Positions 43,655 to 52,719 of a DNA stretch of 57,737 nt are shown here, one piece after another (positions within the stretch are counted from its first letter, which is position 1; every line of letters starts with the position of its first letter). The position numbers were made by a program, and so were the translations under genes. The DNA lies in NCBI RefSeq assembly GCF_029961145.1, contig NZ_JASBRG010000007.1:1-57737 (forward strand). Reading direction: 5' to 3'. Source of the stretch: Pinibacter soli (GTDB taxonomy: Bacteria > Bacteroidota > Bacteroidia > Chitinophagales > Chitinophagaceae). The notes under the pieces are model-generated. The model saw nothing but the letters and a program-made list of their open reading frames with translations, did not search any database and was not told the DNA's origin.

Positions 43655-45943
43655 ATGAAGAAAACTTTTTTGTCCGCTGCGCTGGCATTTGCCTCGATGG
43701 CTGGCTTTGCGCAGATTGTGAACACGGTGAATGATCCTGTCGAATGGGTGAATCCTTTGATGGGAACGGAATCTAAGCCTAGCCTTTCAAATGGTAATAC
43801 ATATCCTGCTATCGGCATGCCATGGGGCATGAACCTGTGGACGCCGCAAACCGGACCTAATGGAGATGGCTGGGGCTATACGTATGATGCAGACAAGATC
43901 CGCGGTTTTAAACAAACCCACCAACCTTCTCCGTGGATGAATGATTACGGAATGTTTTCGATCATGCCGGTAACTGGCAAGACAAAATTTACGCAGGATG
44001 ACCGCCAAAGCTGGTTCTCACATAAGGCGGAAGTTTCAAAGCCTTACTACTACAGTGTGTATCTTGCAGATGCGGACGTTACAACAGAGTTAACGCCAAC
44101 AGAACGTGCAGCACAGTTTCGTTTTACGTTTCCCAAAAGCGATAGTTCATTTATTGTAGTGGATGCGTTTGATAAAGGTTCTTACATAAAAGTAATTCCC
44201 GAAGAAAAGAAGATCGTTGGTTATTCAACCAAATACACTTACGGCCCATTGCCCAATTTCAAAAACTACTTTGTTATTTATTTTGACAAACCGTTTACTG
44301 TTTCCAATACATGGAGCGGTAAAGAACTAACCGGAAAGCTTGAATTGCAGGCAGATCAGACCGGCGCGATTGTCGGTTTTAAAACATCTCAGGGCGAACG
44401 TGTAAATGTAAAGACTGCAACATCTTTCATTAGTTTCGAGCAAGCAGAACTGAATCTAAAAAAAGAAATCGCCGGCGATAATTTTGACGCAACCGCTGCA
44501 AAAGCGAAAGCTGAGTGGAACAAAAAATTAGGCGCATTAAAAATAGAGGGCGGCACTGTTGATCAGGTGCGTACATTCTATTCTTGCTTGTATCGCACAT
44601 TGTTTTTCCCTAACAAAATGTATGAGTTGGATACTAACAACAAACCCGTACACTGGAGTCCGCACAATGGACAAATACTGCCTGGGCGCAGGTTTTCAGG
44701 CACAGGCTTTTGGGATACTTTCCGTGCGTTGTATCCATTCCTGAATTTAGTTTATCCATCCATCAATAAAGAAATGCAGGAGGGTTTGGTGAACGACTAT
44801 AAAGAAAGCGGCTGGTTGCCGGAGTGGTCAAGCCCGGGCCTTGCACAGTGCATGATCGGCAATAACTCTGCCTCTGTAGTAGCAGATGCTTACATCAAAG
44901 GTCAGCGTGGTTATGATATCAATACCTTGTATGAAGCATTAATTCATGGTGCCAACAATGAAGGGCCAAATAGCTCAGTAGGAAGATTTGGCGTGAAATA
45001 CTATAATGACCTTGGTTATGTTCCCTACGATGTAAATATTAGCGAGAATGCGGCTCGCACATTGGAGTATGCTTATGATGATTTCACCATTTATCAATTA
45101 GGTAAAGCACTCGGCAAACCAAGGGCTGAAATAGAAGTGTATGCAAAACGCAGCATGAACTATAAAAATATTTTTGACAAAGGAACTGGTTTAATGCGCG
45201 GTAAAAATAAAGACGGCAGTTTTCAATCTCCGTTCAATCCTTTCAAATGGGGTGATGCATTTACTGAAGGCAACAGCTGGCATTACTCATGGTCAGTTTT
45301 CCATGATGTGCAAGGTTTGATCGACCTGATGGGTGGTGACCAAAAGTTTGTAAGCAAACTGGATTCTGTGTTTTCTATGCCGCCAACATACGATGAAAGT
45401 TACTATGGCGGCGTAATTCATGAAATTCGTGAAATGCAGATTGCAGGCATGGGACAGTATGCGCACGGCAATCAGCCGATCCAACACATGATTTACCTGT
45501 ACAACTATGCAGGTGCGCCATGGAAAGCGCAATATTGGATCCGTCAAACGATGAACAAGCTGTACAAAGCAACTCCAGACGGCTATTGCGGCGATGAAGA
45601 CAATGGACAAACTTCCGCATGGTATATATTCTCTGCACTGGGCTTTTATCCGGTTACACCCGCAACAGATCAGTATGTAGTAGGAACACCATTCTTTAAA
45701 AAAGCAACCATTCAATTGGAAAACGGAAAACAGATTGTAATCAATGCCGCAAACAACAGCGCATCAAACGTATACATCAACAGCATGAGCTACAATGGCA
45801 AACCCTACACTAAAAACTGGTTGAGCCATTCAGACATGCAAAAAGGAGCAGTACTTAATTTCTCAATGTCTGCCACTCCAAATAAACAGAGAGGGGTGAC
45901 AAAGGCGGAGGTTCCGTATTCTTTTTCGAATGAGGTTAAATAA
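43655..45943 (+). CDS. GH92 alpha-1,2-mannosidase-type enzyme
   Basis: A 762-residue exported, calcium-dependent exo-alpha-mannosidase. The signal peptide MKKTFLSAALAFASMAGFAQ precedes the N-terminal beta-sandwich starting VNPLMGTESKPSLSNGNTYP and IGMPWGMNLWTPQTG. The (alpha/alpha)6 barrel follows, with SGTGFWDTFRALYPFLNLVYP, GNSWHYSW, and the catalytic-region block CGDEDNGQTSAWYIFSALGF. Length is typical. GH92 enzymes remove terminal mannose, mostly alpha-1,2, by inversion; the exact linkage cannot be told here. Its neighbours GH125 and EEP, and a second GH92 tail at 40432, mark an alpha-mannan/N-glycan locus without its own SusC/D. Confidence 0.94.
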   Translation: MKKTFLSAALAFASMAGFAQIVNTVNDPVEWVNPLMGTESKPSLSNGNTYPAIGMPWGMNLWTPQTGPNGDGWGYTYDADKIRGFKQTHQPSPWMNDYGMFSIMPVTGKTKFTQDDRQSWFSHKAEVSKPYYYSVYLADADVTTELTPTERAAQFRFTFPKSDSSFIVVDAFDKGSYIKVIPEEKKIVGYSTKYTYGPLPNFKNYFVIYFDKPFTVSNTWSGKELTGKLELQADQTGAIVGFKTSQGERVNVKTATSFISFEQAELNLKKEIAGDNFDATAAKAKAEWNKKLGALKIEGGTVDQVRTFYSCLYRTLFFPNKMYELDTNNKPVHWSPHNGQILPGRRFSGTGFWDTFRALYPFLNLVYPSINKEMQEGLVNDYKESGWLPEWSSPGLAQCMIGNNSASVVADAYIKGQRGYDINTLYEALIHGANNEGPNSSVGRFGVKYYNDLGYVPYDVNISENAARTLEYAYDDFTIYQLGKALGKPRAEIEVYAKRSMNYKNIFDKGTGLMRGKNKDGSFQSPFNPFKWGDAFTEGNSWHYSWSVFHDVQGLIDLMGGDQKFVSKLDSVFSMPPTYDESYYGGVIHEIREMQIAGMGQYAHGNQPIQHMIYLYNYAGAPWKAQYWIRQTMNKLYKATPDGYCGDEDNGQTSAWYIFSALGFYPVTPATDQYVVGTPFFKKATIQLENGKQIVINAANNSASNVYINSMSYNGKPYTKNWLSHSDMQKGAVLNFSMSATPNKQRGVTKAEVPYSFSNEVK

Positions 45944-46076
45944 ATTGAAAGTTGAAGGAACACAGATTGTTATGATTTTTATGATCTATTAAGATTTTTT
46001 TTAATCGTAACAAATCATGACAATCATAACGATCTGCGTTCCATATTCCCATTTTCAATTTTCAATTTTCCACTAA
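45944..46076. repeat. ACGCAGAT-type palindrome, copy 4
   Basis: Outer words TTGAAAGTTGAAGG left and TTTTCAATTTTCAATTTTCC right. Inner arms CACAGATTGTTATGATTTTT against AATCATAACGATCTGCGT, with AATCGTAACAAATCATGAC between. It has no GTGCGACGCAA core, like copy 1, and like copy 1 lies between convergent genes. Confidence 0.62.
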
Positions 46077-46901
46077 TTAATCGTGCAGCGCCAACACTGG
46101 CACACTCGTGTGATGTATTAACTTCTCTGTTGAGTGTTTTTTGAAAAGTGAGGCGATGAAAGAATGTTTATGCGGCAATACTAAAATAAGATCGGCTTTT
46201 TTTCGGTTGGCAAATTCATTAATTGCTTCTACGAAACGATGCTGTTTTACAAATGAGAAATCAATTGTAAAATCGCTCAAAGCATTTTGCAGAAGCATTT
46301 TCTTTTCTTCTATGTTAGCACGTGCTTCTGAAGTTTCGTTAACAATTGAAACAACATTTACTATAGGGTTAAACATTGCCAGCATTGTACGAATGCGATC
46401 GAGCGGCAACACGTGTTCCTGATCTTCAAAATCAACAGCCAGCACCACTTCGTTGATGCCATTATAAGCAGCGCCAAAAGGAACTACGAGAACGGGCACG
46501 TTGCCGATATTAACAATGTTGATGGCGTTTGTGCCAAGTAAAAATTGCTCCACTGCATCATCTTCAGTAACGCTCATAATAACCATTGTTGCATTTGTGC
46601 GAACAATTAAGTTTTCAATATGCTCAAGCAGGTTTGTTCCGGCTTCCGCTATGCATGTTATATCAAGCTGCGGGTCCATGGCCAGTAATCTTCCCTTCAA
46701 TTTTTCGAGCGCAATAATACGCACTTCATGTCTTGCTTCAGGGTCATTTACCAATGGAGTTCCATCGATACCGGCAGGTATTGATTCATACACGTTCATT
46801 AGAATAACGCGGCCTCCCACTTGCTGGGCCACTTTGCCTGCGTACACGGCTGCATTGTCTCCAATCTCGGTAAAATCCACTGGTACTATAAAGGTTGTCA
46901 T
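46077..46901 (-). CDS. Universal stress protein with two Usp domains
   Basis: A 274-residue cytoplasmic protein made of tandem Usp folds. The first (1-145) starts TTFIVPVDFTEIGDNAAVYA, the second (about 150-274) has VVLAVDFEDQEHV and ends KLIHHTSVPVLALHD. The second-domain loop LVLPHKHSFIASLFKKHSTEKL stands where ATP-binding members have a G-x2-G-x9-G motif, so ATP binding is doubtful. Tandem Usp proteins are usual in Bacteroidota and are induced by starvation or redox stress. It is monocistronic. Confidence 0.85.
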   Translation of the reverse strand: MTTFIVPVDFTEIGDNAAVYAGKVAQQVGGRVILMNVYESIPAGIDGTPLVNDPEARHEVRIIALEKLKGRLLAMDPQLDITCIAEAGTNLLEHIENLIVRTNATMVIMSVTEDDAVEQFLLGTNAINIVNIGNVPVLVVPFGAAYNGINEVVLAVDFEDQEHVLPLDRIRTMLAMFNPIVNVVSIVNETSEARANIEEKKMLLQNALSDFTIDFSFVKQHRFVEAINEFANRKKADLILVLPHKHSFIASLFKKHSTEKLIHHTSVPVLALHD

Positions 46902-46950
46902 GACTTATTTTATTATGATTGTTATCAAAAAAGTTATGCCAGCGGGAACA

Positions 46951-47040
46951 CTGACTGAATAAACTGAAATAACTGAATGTTTCATATTCAGTTTTGTATT
47001 ACGACTATCAACCATTCAGTTATTCAGTTATCAGTTATTA
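46951..47040. repeat. CTGAATAA-type palindrome, inverted copy
   Basis: Left part ACTGAATAAACTGAAATAAC, right part ACCATTCAGTTATTCAGTTA. The centre ATTCAGTTTTGTATTACGAC and TATCAACCATTCAG is the reverse complement of the centre at 47764 (GGTTGATAGTTGTAGTACAA), so this copy is inverted relative to the two around the release-factor gene. Confidence 0.72.
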
Positions 47041-47080
47041 ACATCCTAACATTCAAAATGTTCTAAACCGTGGTACACAA

Positions 47081-47110
47081 TTTGCCATTGGTAACTTGAT
47101 ATTATATTTG
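47081..47110 (+). promoter_or_regulatory. Promoter of the outer-membrane protein gene
   Basis: TTTG at 47081-47084 (-33), 18 bases, then TATATTTG at 47103-47110 (-7). Both match the Bacteroidota sigma-ABfr-type consensus, and the ATG follows 24 bases later. It is the clearest promoter in the window. Confidence 0.6.
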
Positions 47111-47134
47111 CAACCTTAAAACCATTAGAACTAT

Positions 47135-47695
47135 ATGACAAAGACTCGTATTATCCTAAGCGCTTTATTGATCGGAAGTTTGCTTACAGGAACAGCAAAA
47201 GCGCAAAAATCCGCACAGCCCGTGACACCTATGAAAGTTGGTTCAGCAACACTTAATCTCGGTATAGGCGTAGGTGCAGAGTATGATGGTCGTTATTACT
47301 CAAATCCATTCGGTACCAAAATAGCTGCAGAATGGGGCCTTTGGCAAGCCGGTCCGGGTGTGATTACACTTGGTGGCGAAATTGGAGGCTCATTTTCCAA
47401 CAACGGCGATTGGGAAGGACACCACGACTACAAAGCCAGAACAATTGTTACGGCAGTAAGATCTGCCTGGCATTATGGCTGGAAAGTTAAAGGTCTTGAC
47501 ACTTACGGTGGTTTATCTGCTGGCCTTGCGTTTCAGCACTATGGCTACTCGGATCATTACGACAACAACGTACTTCCTTATTTCGGAGGATTTGTGGGTG
47601 CGTCTTACTTCTTCACCCAAGGTTTTGGTGTAAATGCAGAAGCTGGATATGACATTACGCAGTTCCAGATAGGCGTTGTTTTTAAATTGAAATAA
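47135..47695 (+). CDS. Small outer-membrane beta-barrel protein, function unknown
   Basis: A 186-residue predicted eight-stranded barrel. A signal peptide of about 23 residues (MTKTRIILSALLIGSLLTGTAKAQ) is followed by amphipathic strands such as TLNLGIGVGAEYD, AAEWGLWQAG, TAVRSAWHYGW and TYGGLSAGLAFQHYGY, ending FQIGVVFKLK. It has no close named family that I recognise. It has its own strong promoter and terminator, and repeat elements lie on both sides. Confidence 0.75.
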   Translation: MTKTRIILSALLIGSLLTGTAKAQKSAQPVTPMKVGSATLNLGIGVGAEYDGRYYSNPFGTKIAAEWGLWQAGPGVITLGGEIGGSFSNNGDWEGHHDYKARTIVTAVRSAWHYGWKVKGLDTYGGLSAGLAFQHYGYSDHYDNNVLPYFGGFVGASYFFTQGFGVNAEAGYDITQFQIGVVFKLK

Positions 47696-47716
47696 AAGTT
47701 CCTGAAATTTATTCTT

Positions 47717-47759
47717 AAAGCTGATAATCAATTATATAGATTGATTATCAGCTTTTTTT
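47717..47759 (+). terminator. Terminator after the outer-membrane protein gene
   Basis: Sixteen-base arms AAAGCTGATAATCAAT (47717-47732) and ATTGATTATCAGCTTT (47740-47755), followed by a T-run. Confidence 0.88.
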
Positions 47760-47763
47760 ATTT

Positions 47764-47872
47764 AATTACTGAATAACTGAATGATTGAATAACCGAATGG
47801 TTGATAGTTGTAGTACAAAACTGAATTTGAACTTTCAGTTATTCAGTCATTCAGTTATTCAGTTATTTGAGT
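47764..47872. repeat. CTGAATAA-type palindrome upstream of the release-factor gene
   Basis: Left arm TTACTGAATAACTGAATGAT, conserved centre GGTTGATAGTTGTAGTACAA then AACTGAA, right arm ATTCAGTCATTCAGTTATTC. TGA or TAA occur in all three plus frames (47770, 47774, 47778), and their complements in all three minus frames (47835, 47839, 47843). Confidence 0.75.
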
Positions 47873-47881
47873 TCCCCTTCT

Positions 47882-47889
47882 TACCTTTG
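47882..47889 (+). promoter_or_regulatory. -7 box of prfC
   Basis: TACCTTTG matches TAnnTTTG, 55 bases before the chosen ATG at 47944. No clear -33 TTG at the usual distance: that position falls inside the palindrome. Confidence 0.45.
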
Positions 47890-47943
47890 CGCCCTTAAAT
47901 GAGGCTGTAAATAAACAAATTGCAGCAAAATCACAGGAACAAT

Positions 47944-49542
47944 ATGATGAAGTACGAAAAAGAAATCAATAAGCGCAGAACCTTTGCGATCATTTCTCAC
48001 CCCGATGCCGGTAAAACCACGCTAACAGAGAAACTGCTGTTGTTTGGTGGTGCCATTCAAACTGCAGGGGCGGTGAAAAGCAACAAGATCAAAAAGCACG
48101 CAACGAGTGACTTTATGGAGATCGAAAGACAGCGTGGCATCTCTGTTGCAACTTCTGTGATGTCATTTGAATACAATGATATTTTGATCAACCTTCTTGA
48201 TACGCCGGGTCACAAGGACTTTGCGGAAGATACTTATAGAACATTAACTGCGGTTGACAGCGTAATCCTGGTAATCGACAGTGTGAACGGGGTGGAGGAC
48301 CAGACCCGTCGCCTGATGGAGGTTTGTCGCATGCGCGATACGCCGGTTATTGTTTTCATTAATAAAATGGACCGTGACGGTAAAAACCGTTTCGACCTGT
48401 TGGAAGAAGTTGAAAAAGAATTGAGCATTCACCTGCACCCGATGACCTGGCCGATCAACAGTGGTAAGGATTTCAAGGGGGTTTACAATCTTCACGATAA
48501 GAGTCTTGTTTTATTTACCGCCAATACAAAAGCTTCCGACGATGAAGACGTTGTGACCATCAGCGATCTGAACAATACAGTTCTTGAAGATAAACTCGGC
48601 GACCGCGATGCTGAAACATTGCGTGAAGACGTAGAGCTGGTTGACGGCGTTCACGGACCATTGAACATAGAAAACTATTTAGCGGGTAAAGTTGCCCCTG
48701 TATTCTTTGGTAGTGCGGTAAACAACTTTGGCGTGAAAGAAATGCTGGATACATTCATTACCATCGCACCTGCACCCCGCAGTCGCGAAACCACCAAGCG
48801 TTTGGTAGATGTACAGGAAGACAAACTAAGTGGGTTTATTTTCAAAATACACGCCAACCTTGATCCAAAGCACCGCGACCGTATTGCGTTCCTTCGTATA
48901 TGCTCCGGCCGTTTTGAAAGAAACAAATATTATAAACACGTTCGTTTAGAAAAAGAAGTTAGGTTTAGCAACCCGTACAGCTTTTTGGCGCGCAGCAAAG
49001 ATGTAATTGAAGAGGCATATCCAGGTGATGTAGTTGGTTTGTTTGATACCGGCGGCTTCAAAATCGGCGATACACTTACCGAGGGAGAAAATTTTTACTT
49101 TACAGGTATCCCTTCCTTTTCACCGGAAATATTCAAAGAAGTAGTGAACAAGGATCCGATGAAAACCAAGCAACTTGAAAAAGGTTTGTTGCAGCTGACC
49201 GACGAAGGCGTTGCGCAGTTGTTCACCCAATTTGGCGGTAATAAAAAAATCATCGGTTGTGTGGGAGAACTTCAATTTGAGGTTATCCAATATCGCTTGT
49301 TACAGGAATATGGCGCCAGCGTTGAGTTTCGTGCACAGCCTTACTACAAAGCGTGCTGGATAACAAGCACGGACAAAAAGAAACTGGATGATTTCACCCG
49401 TTTCAAATCTTCCAACATCGCAGAGGACAAAGACAAACACCTCGTTTATCTTGCCCAAAGCGAATGGTTCCTCAACACGGAAAGACAGAACAATCCCGAT
49501 ATAGAGTTTCACTTTACGAGTGAGATACATAAGGAGCAGTAA
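47944..49542 (+). CDS. prfC: Peptide chain release factor 3
   Basis: A 532-residue GTPase that removes RF1 or RF2 from the ribosome after peptide release. The G1 loop HPDAGKTTL, the [12 protein letters not shown] switch, DTPGHKDF (G3) and NKMDRDG (G4) are intact. RF3 traits are the [18 protein letters not shown] segment and the C-terminal [11 protein letters not shown]-like [19 protein letters not shown]. Length is typical. ATG 47944 is preferred, with AGGAAC upstream; a TTG at 47920 keeps the frame open but is an unlikely start. The gene is single and bracketed by two direct copies of the CTGAATAA-type palindrome. Confidence 0.96.
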   Translation: MMKYEKEINKRRTFAIISHPDAGKTTLTEKLLLFGGAIQTAGAVKSNKIKKHATSDFMEIERQRGISVATSVMSFEYNDILINLLDTPGHKDFAEDTYRTLTAVDSVILVIDSVNGVEDQTRRLMEVCRMRDTPVIVFINKMDRDGKNRFDLLEEVEKELSIHLHPMTWPINSGKDFKGVYNLHDKSLVLFTANTKASDDEDVVTISDLNNTVLEDKLGDRDAETLREDVELVDGVHGPLNIENYLAGKVAPVFFGSAVNNFGVKEMLDTFITIAPAPRSRETTKRLVDVQEDKLSGFIFKIHANLDPKHRDRIAFLRICSGRFERNKYYKHVRLEKEVRFSNPYSFLARSKDVIEEAYPGDVVGLFDTGGFKIGDTLTEGENFYFTGIPSFSPEIFKEVVNKDPMKTKQLEKGLLQLTDEGVAQLFTQFGGNKKIIGCVGELQFEVIQYRLLQEYGASVEFRAQPYYKACWITSTDKKKLDDFTRFKSSNIAEDKDKHLVYLAQSEWFLNTERQNNPDIEFHFTSEIHKEQ

Positions 49543-49644
49543 CTGAATAAACTGATTAACTGAATAACTGAGTGTTTGAAAGTTGTAGGGCAAAACTGAA
49601 ATAAAACATTCAGTTATTCAGTCTATTAAGTTATTCAGTTATTT
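49541..49644. repeat. CTGAATAA-type palindrome downstream of prfC
   Basis: Left arm AACTGAATAAACTGATTAAC, centre GTTTGAAAGTTGTAGGGCAA then AACTGAA, right arm ACATTCAGTTATTCAGTC. The centre matches that at 47764 in the same orientation. The left arm begins at the stop codon of prfC. Confidence 0.75.
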
Positions 49645-49697
49645 GTCCTCAAGCTCTGGCACAAAATTCGCGAAGATAGTTTCCATTAGTTAGTACC

Positions 49698-51209
49698 ATG
49701 AACCGACCAATTTCCCCATTACTTGACCGTTTGTATGCAATTCCATTTGCGATTGCGGCATTTTTTATAATATTTATTTACTCAAAACATGGCGGTATTG
49801 GCATTTCTCCGGATTCTATAGTTTATGTTAGTGCTGCACGAAATCTACTGGAAAACGGCAGATTGCTTGGATACAATCAAATGCCGATAGTTGATTTCCC
49901 GTCATTTTATCCCATATTTCTTGCCGCGGTAAAATTCATTACACATGTCGATCCGGTTGTGGCTGGGCCTTATCTGAACGGATTTCTCTTTGCTGCAGTT
50001 GTGTATCTAAGCAGCATGATCATCAATAAGTTTGTTAATCATTCGCTGGGTTACAAATGCATTGTGCTCATGTGTATTGTGGTCGCGCCCAGCTTGCAGG
50101 AGGTGTACAGCATGCTTTGGTCAGAATCTTTGTTCATTCTGCTCTCACTGTTGTTGATATTAGCGCTGCATCGTTATTTTAAAACTTACACACTTACAAG
50201 TCTTGTTCTTGCTTCGTTAATTGTGGCTGTTGCCTGCGTTACACGCTATGCAGGTATAGCATTTGCCGTCGCGGGTGGCGCAATGCTGCTTTTCGATAGA
50301 AACCTTAGACCTCAAAAAAAAGCGCAACATATTCTTGTTTTCAGTTTTATATCGTTGTCGCTGCTCGTGATCAACCTGTATCGTAATCTGCATGCAGGTG
50401 GTTTTCTTACTGGCAACAGGGAAAAAGGTATCACGCCTTTGCAGGATAACATGTCTTACTTCGGCTCGGTGGTAGGAAACTGGCTGCCATTTTTCCCCGA
50501 TCAATATACGATTTCATTAATAGTGGGTTGGATCGTATTGCTGGCAATTTTCGCCATCTGTGTCTATTACTGGATAAAAGGAAATCAATGGTATGTAAGC
50601 TTTGAAAATATCGCCAGTGCATTTGCATTGGTATATGCTTCTTTTATTATTCTGTCCTCCACCATTTCTCATTATGAAAGGATCAATGACAGGTTGTTGT
50701 CGCCGTTATATATTCCTTTGTTGTTCAGCTTTACTAGCCGTATTCCTGCGTTGATACAGATGGAAAAGACAAAAGGCTTGCGCATCGCAACAATCGCATT
50801 TTGCTTAACCATTTCTGCAGGTTTTTTTTACAGACAGTATCAAAACAACCTGGAGTTTTATGAAGATATAAGCACATACGGTATTCCGGGTTTTACAGAC
50901 GATACATGGGTGCATTCGCAAACAGTGAATTTTATCAGGCAGCATAAATCGTCGCTAAAACCTACGTATTGCATTTACTCCAATGCGCCTGAATCCATTT
51001 ATTTTAACTGCGGTTTAGTAGGAGAGAACCTTCCCAATAGTACGTTTCCCGAGGATGTAAGTGATTTTTACAAAGAGAATTATTATTACATCGTGTGGTT
51101 CAATAATAAAGAAGAAACACCATTGTCTTTGCAGGAAATAAAGCTGCATAAGAAGCTAAAGGAAGTTACACGTTTTACCGATGGTGAGATTTATGTGGTA
51201 GAGGAATAG
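49698..51209 (+). CDS. Multi-pass membrane protein, GT-C/GT39-like glycosyltransferase
   Basis: A 503-residue protein with about 10-11 hydrophobic helices in the first 370 residues and a soluble C-terminal part outside the membrane (about 385-503). The first loop GISPDSIVYVSAARNLLENG, with an Asp after helix 1, and the segment LWSESLFILLSLLLILALHR fit polyprenyl-phosphate-sugar-using GT-C enzymes such as PMT/ArnT relatives. These move a sugar from a lipid carrier onto a glycan, lipid or protein at the periplasmic side. Overall similarity cannot be judged without a search, so the class is tentative. It is followed by an acyltransferase gene on the same strand, which suits envelope-glycan modification. 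Confidence 0.65.
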   Translation: MNRPISPLLDRLYAIPFAIAAFFIIFIYSKHGGIGISPDSIVYVSAARNLLENGRLLGYNQMPIVDFPSFYPIFLAAVKFITHVDPVVAGPYLNGFLFAAVVYLSSMIINKFVNHSLGYKCIVLMCIVVAPSLQEVYSMLWSESLFILLSLLLILALHRYFKTYTLTSLVLASLIVAVACVTRYAGIAFAVAGGAMLLFDRNLRPQKKAQHILVFSFISLSLLVINLYRNLHAGGFLTGNREKGITPLQDNMSYFGSVVGNWLPFFPDQYTISLIVGWIVLLAIFAICVYYWIKGNQWYVSFENIASAFALVYASFIILSSTISHYERINDRLLSPLYIPLLFSFTSRIPALIQMEKTKGLRIATIAFCLTISAGFFYRQYQNNLEFYEDISTYGIPGFTDDTWVHSQTVNFIRQHKSSLKPTYCIYSNAPESIYFNCGLVGENLPNSTFPEDVSDFYKENYYYIVWFNNKEETPLSLQEIKLHKKLKEVTRFTDGEIYVVEE

Positions 51210-51338
51210 TTTAAAAACTCCTGGCATTTTGTGCTTAAAAAACGCGGGCATCTAGGCGTTGCTGAAAAATCAATTACGAAATAATGTTGTAATATTGGTT
51301 TTCTGCAAATGCAGAGTGACCATTAGTAACCATTCTTA

Positions 51339-52529
51339 ATGCAACCAAACACCTACAGAATTGAGGCTCTTGATTCATTTCGAGGGATTGCTGCCATACA
51401 GGTGACAGTACACAATTTTTTATTGAGCGTTCCAGTACTTTATATGCTGTTCGAAAACAGACAGCCATTACCTTTTACAGGTGCAAAAGATGCATTGTTG
51501 AACGCTTTTACTTTTTCTCCCTTGCATTTCGTTTGGCTGGGGCATGAGCCGGTGATAATGTTCTTTGTACTAAGTGGGTTTGTTTTATCAATTCCGTTTA
51601 ACGATGGAGGACAAAACTTTGATTACAAAGCTTACCTGGTCAAAAGGTTCTTACGGTTGTATATTCCTTACATCATAGCTATATTTTTATCAATACTGTT
51701 GCAGGTGCTATTGTATCGTCCCATCGATAACCGCCTTAGTTCTTGGTTCCAAACCATCTGGCAAGCACCGGTAAGTATAAAACAGCTAAAAGAAATCTTG
51801 TTGCTGAAGAGTGACGCAGGATTTCATAATATAGTGCCATCATTGTGGAGCCTTGTCATCGAAATCAAGATATCTCTTATATTTCCGCTATTCTTGTTTG
51901 GTTACCGAAAACTGAATTTTATAGGAAGTTGCCTGGCATTATGCGGAGTTGTTGTTGTATATACGCTTCTTGTAAAGGCTGGCCTGCTGGCTAAATATGG
52001 TAAAAGCTTTGAAACTTTTTACTATCTCAGCTTCTTTGTAATGGGCGCTTTCATAAACTTTTACAAGGAATATTTCCTCAAAATTCTTAATGGGTTTTCT
52101 CCCGCCATTATTCTGCTTCTTACGCTTGTTGCATTTATGTTAAGCACCTTCGATTGGAACGTTGCGTGGCTTCCGGCCAATACACAAACAGTTCTGAAGA
52201 TGCGCTCGGAATACATCAGTGCGGCCGCAGGCATGTTATGGATATTGCTTTTCCTGAGTAATGCGTATCAAGGCATAGCGCTTTCCTCTCCGCTGAAATG
52301 GGTGGGAAAAATATCTTTCAGCTTGTATATTGTACATCTGATATGTCTGCTTGTTACGATTCATGTCCTGAGGGTTTTGCCGGCCGGCCTAATGATATTC
52401 GTTGCATTCATTTTATCCTTAATAGTTGCTCCTCTTTATTACAAACTGGTTGAAGCACCTTCGCTGATATTCGCAAAAAAAATGGCTGGTTGCATTAAAA
52501 AATGGAAGATTCAGCGTGTGAAATCATAG
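51339..52529 (+). CDS. Acyltransferase 3 family membrane protein (OafA/YrhL-like)
   Basis: A 396-residue integral membrane O-acyltransferase with about 10 helices. The start RIEALDSFRGIAAIQVTVHN holds the family Arg and catalytic-type His in helix 1, and VMFFVLSGFVLS-like IMFFVLSGFVLSIPF follows, then LVKRFLRLYIPYI. The end VGKISFSLYIVHLICLLV and LVEAPSLIFAKK is also typical. Members put acetyl or other acyl groups on exported sugars, O-antigen or peptidoglycan. It follows the GT-C-like gene by 129 bases; both may decorate surface glycans. The acyl donor and acceptor are not deducible. Confidence 0.9.
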   Translation: MQPNTYRIEALDSFRGIAAIQVTVHNFLLSVPVLYMLFENRQPLPFTGAKDALLNAFTFSPLHFVWLGHEPVIMFFVLSGFVLSIPFNDGGQNFDYKAYLVKRFLRLYIPYIIAIFLSILLQVLLYRPIDNRLSSWFQTIWQAPVSIKQLKEILLLKSDAGFHNIVPSLWSLVIEIKISLIFPLFLFGYRKLNFIGSCLALCGVVVVYTLLVKAGLLAKYGKSFETFYYLSFFVMGAFINFYKEYFLKILNGFSPAIILLLTLVAFMLSTFDWNVAWLPANTQTVLKMRSEYISAAAGMLWILLFLSNAYQGIALSSPLKWVGKISFSLYIVHLICLLVTIHVLRVLPAGLMIFVAFILSLIVAPLYYKLVEAPSLIFAKKMAGCIKKWKIQRVKS

Positions 52530-52719
52530 CATGCATGCAATAAATTGTTCAAAAAAGCGCAACTGGTTGCACAAAATATTCATTTAAAAATTCTCAATAT
52601 TTGACTGGTTTTCTTAAATAATCTTTTATCTTCGGTCGCTTTTGTAAATAATTATACACCGGAATAAGTGTATTTTTTACAATTATTATTTAAATTGCAC
52701 TCCTAAAATTGTTTGAAAG

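Noticed and set aside
47764-49644. CTGAATAA tandem words as a CRISPR array
   Set aside because: Units are 7-9 bases, without unique spacers or cas genes, and halves are inverted.
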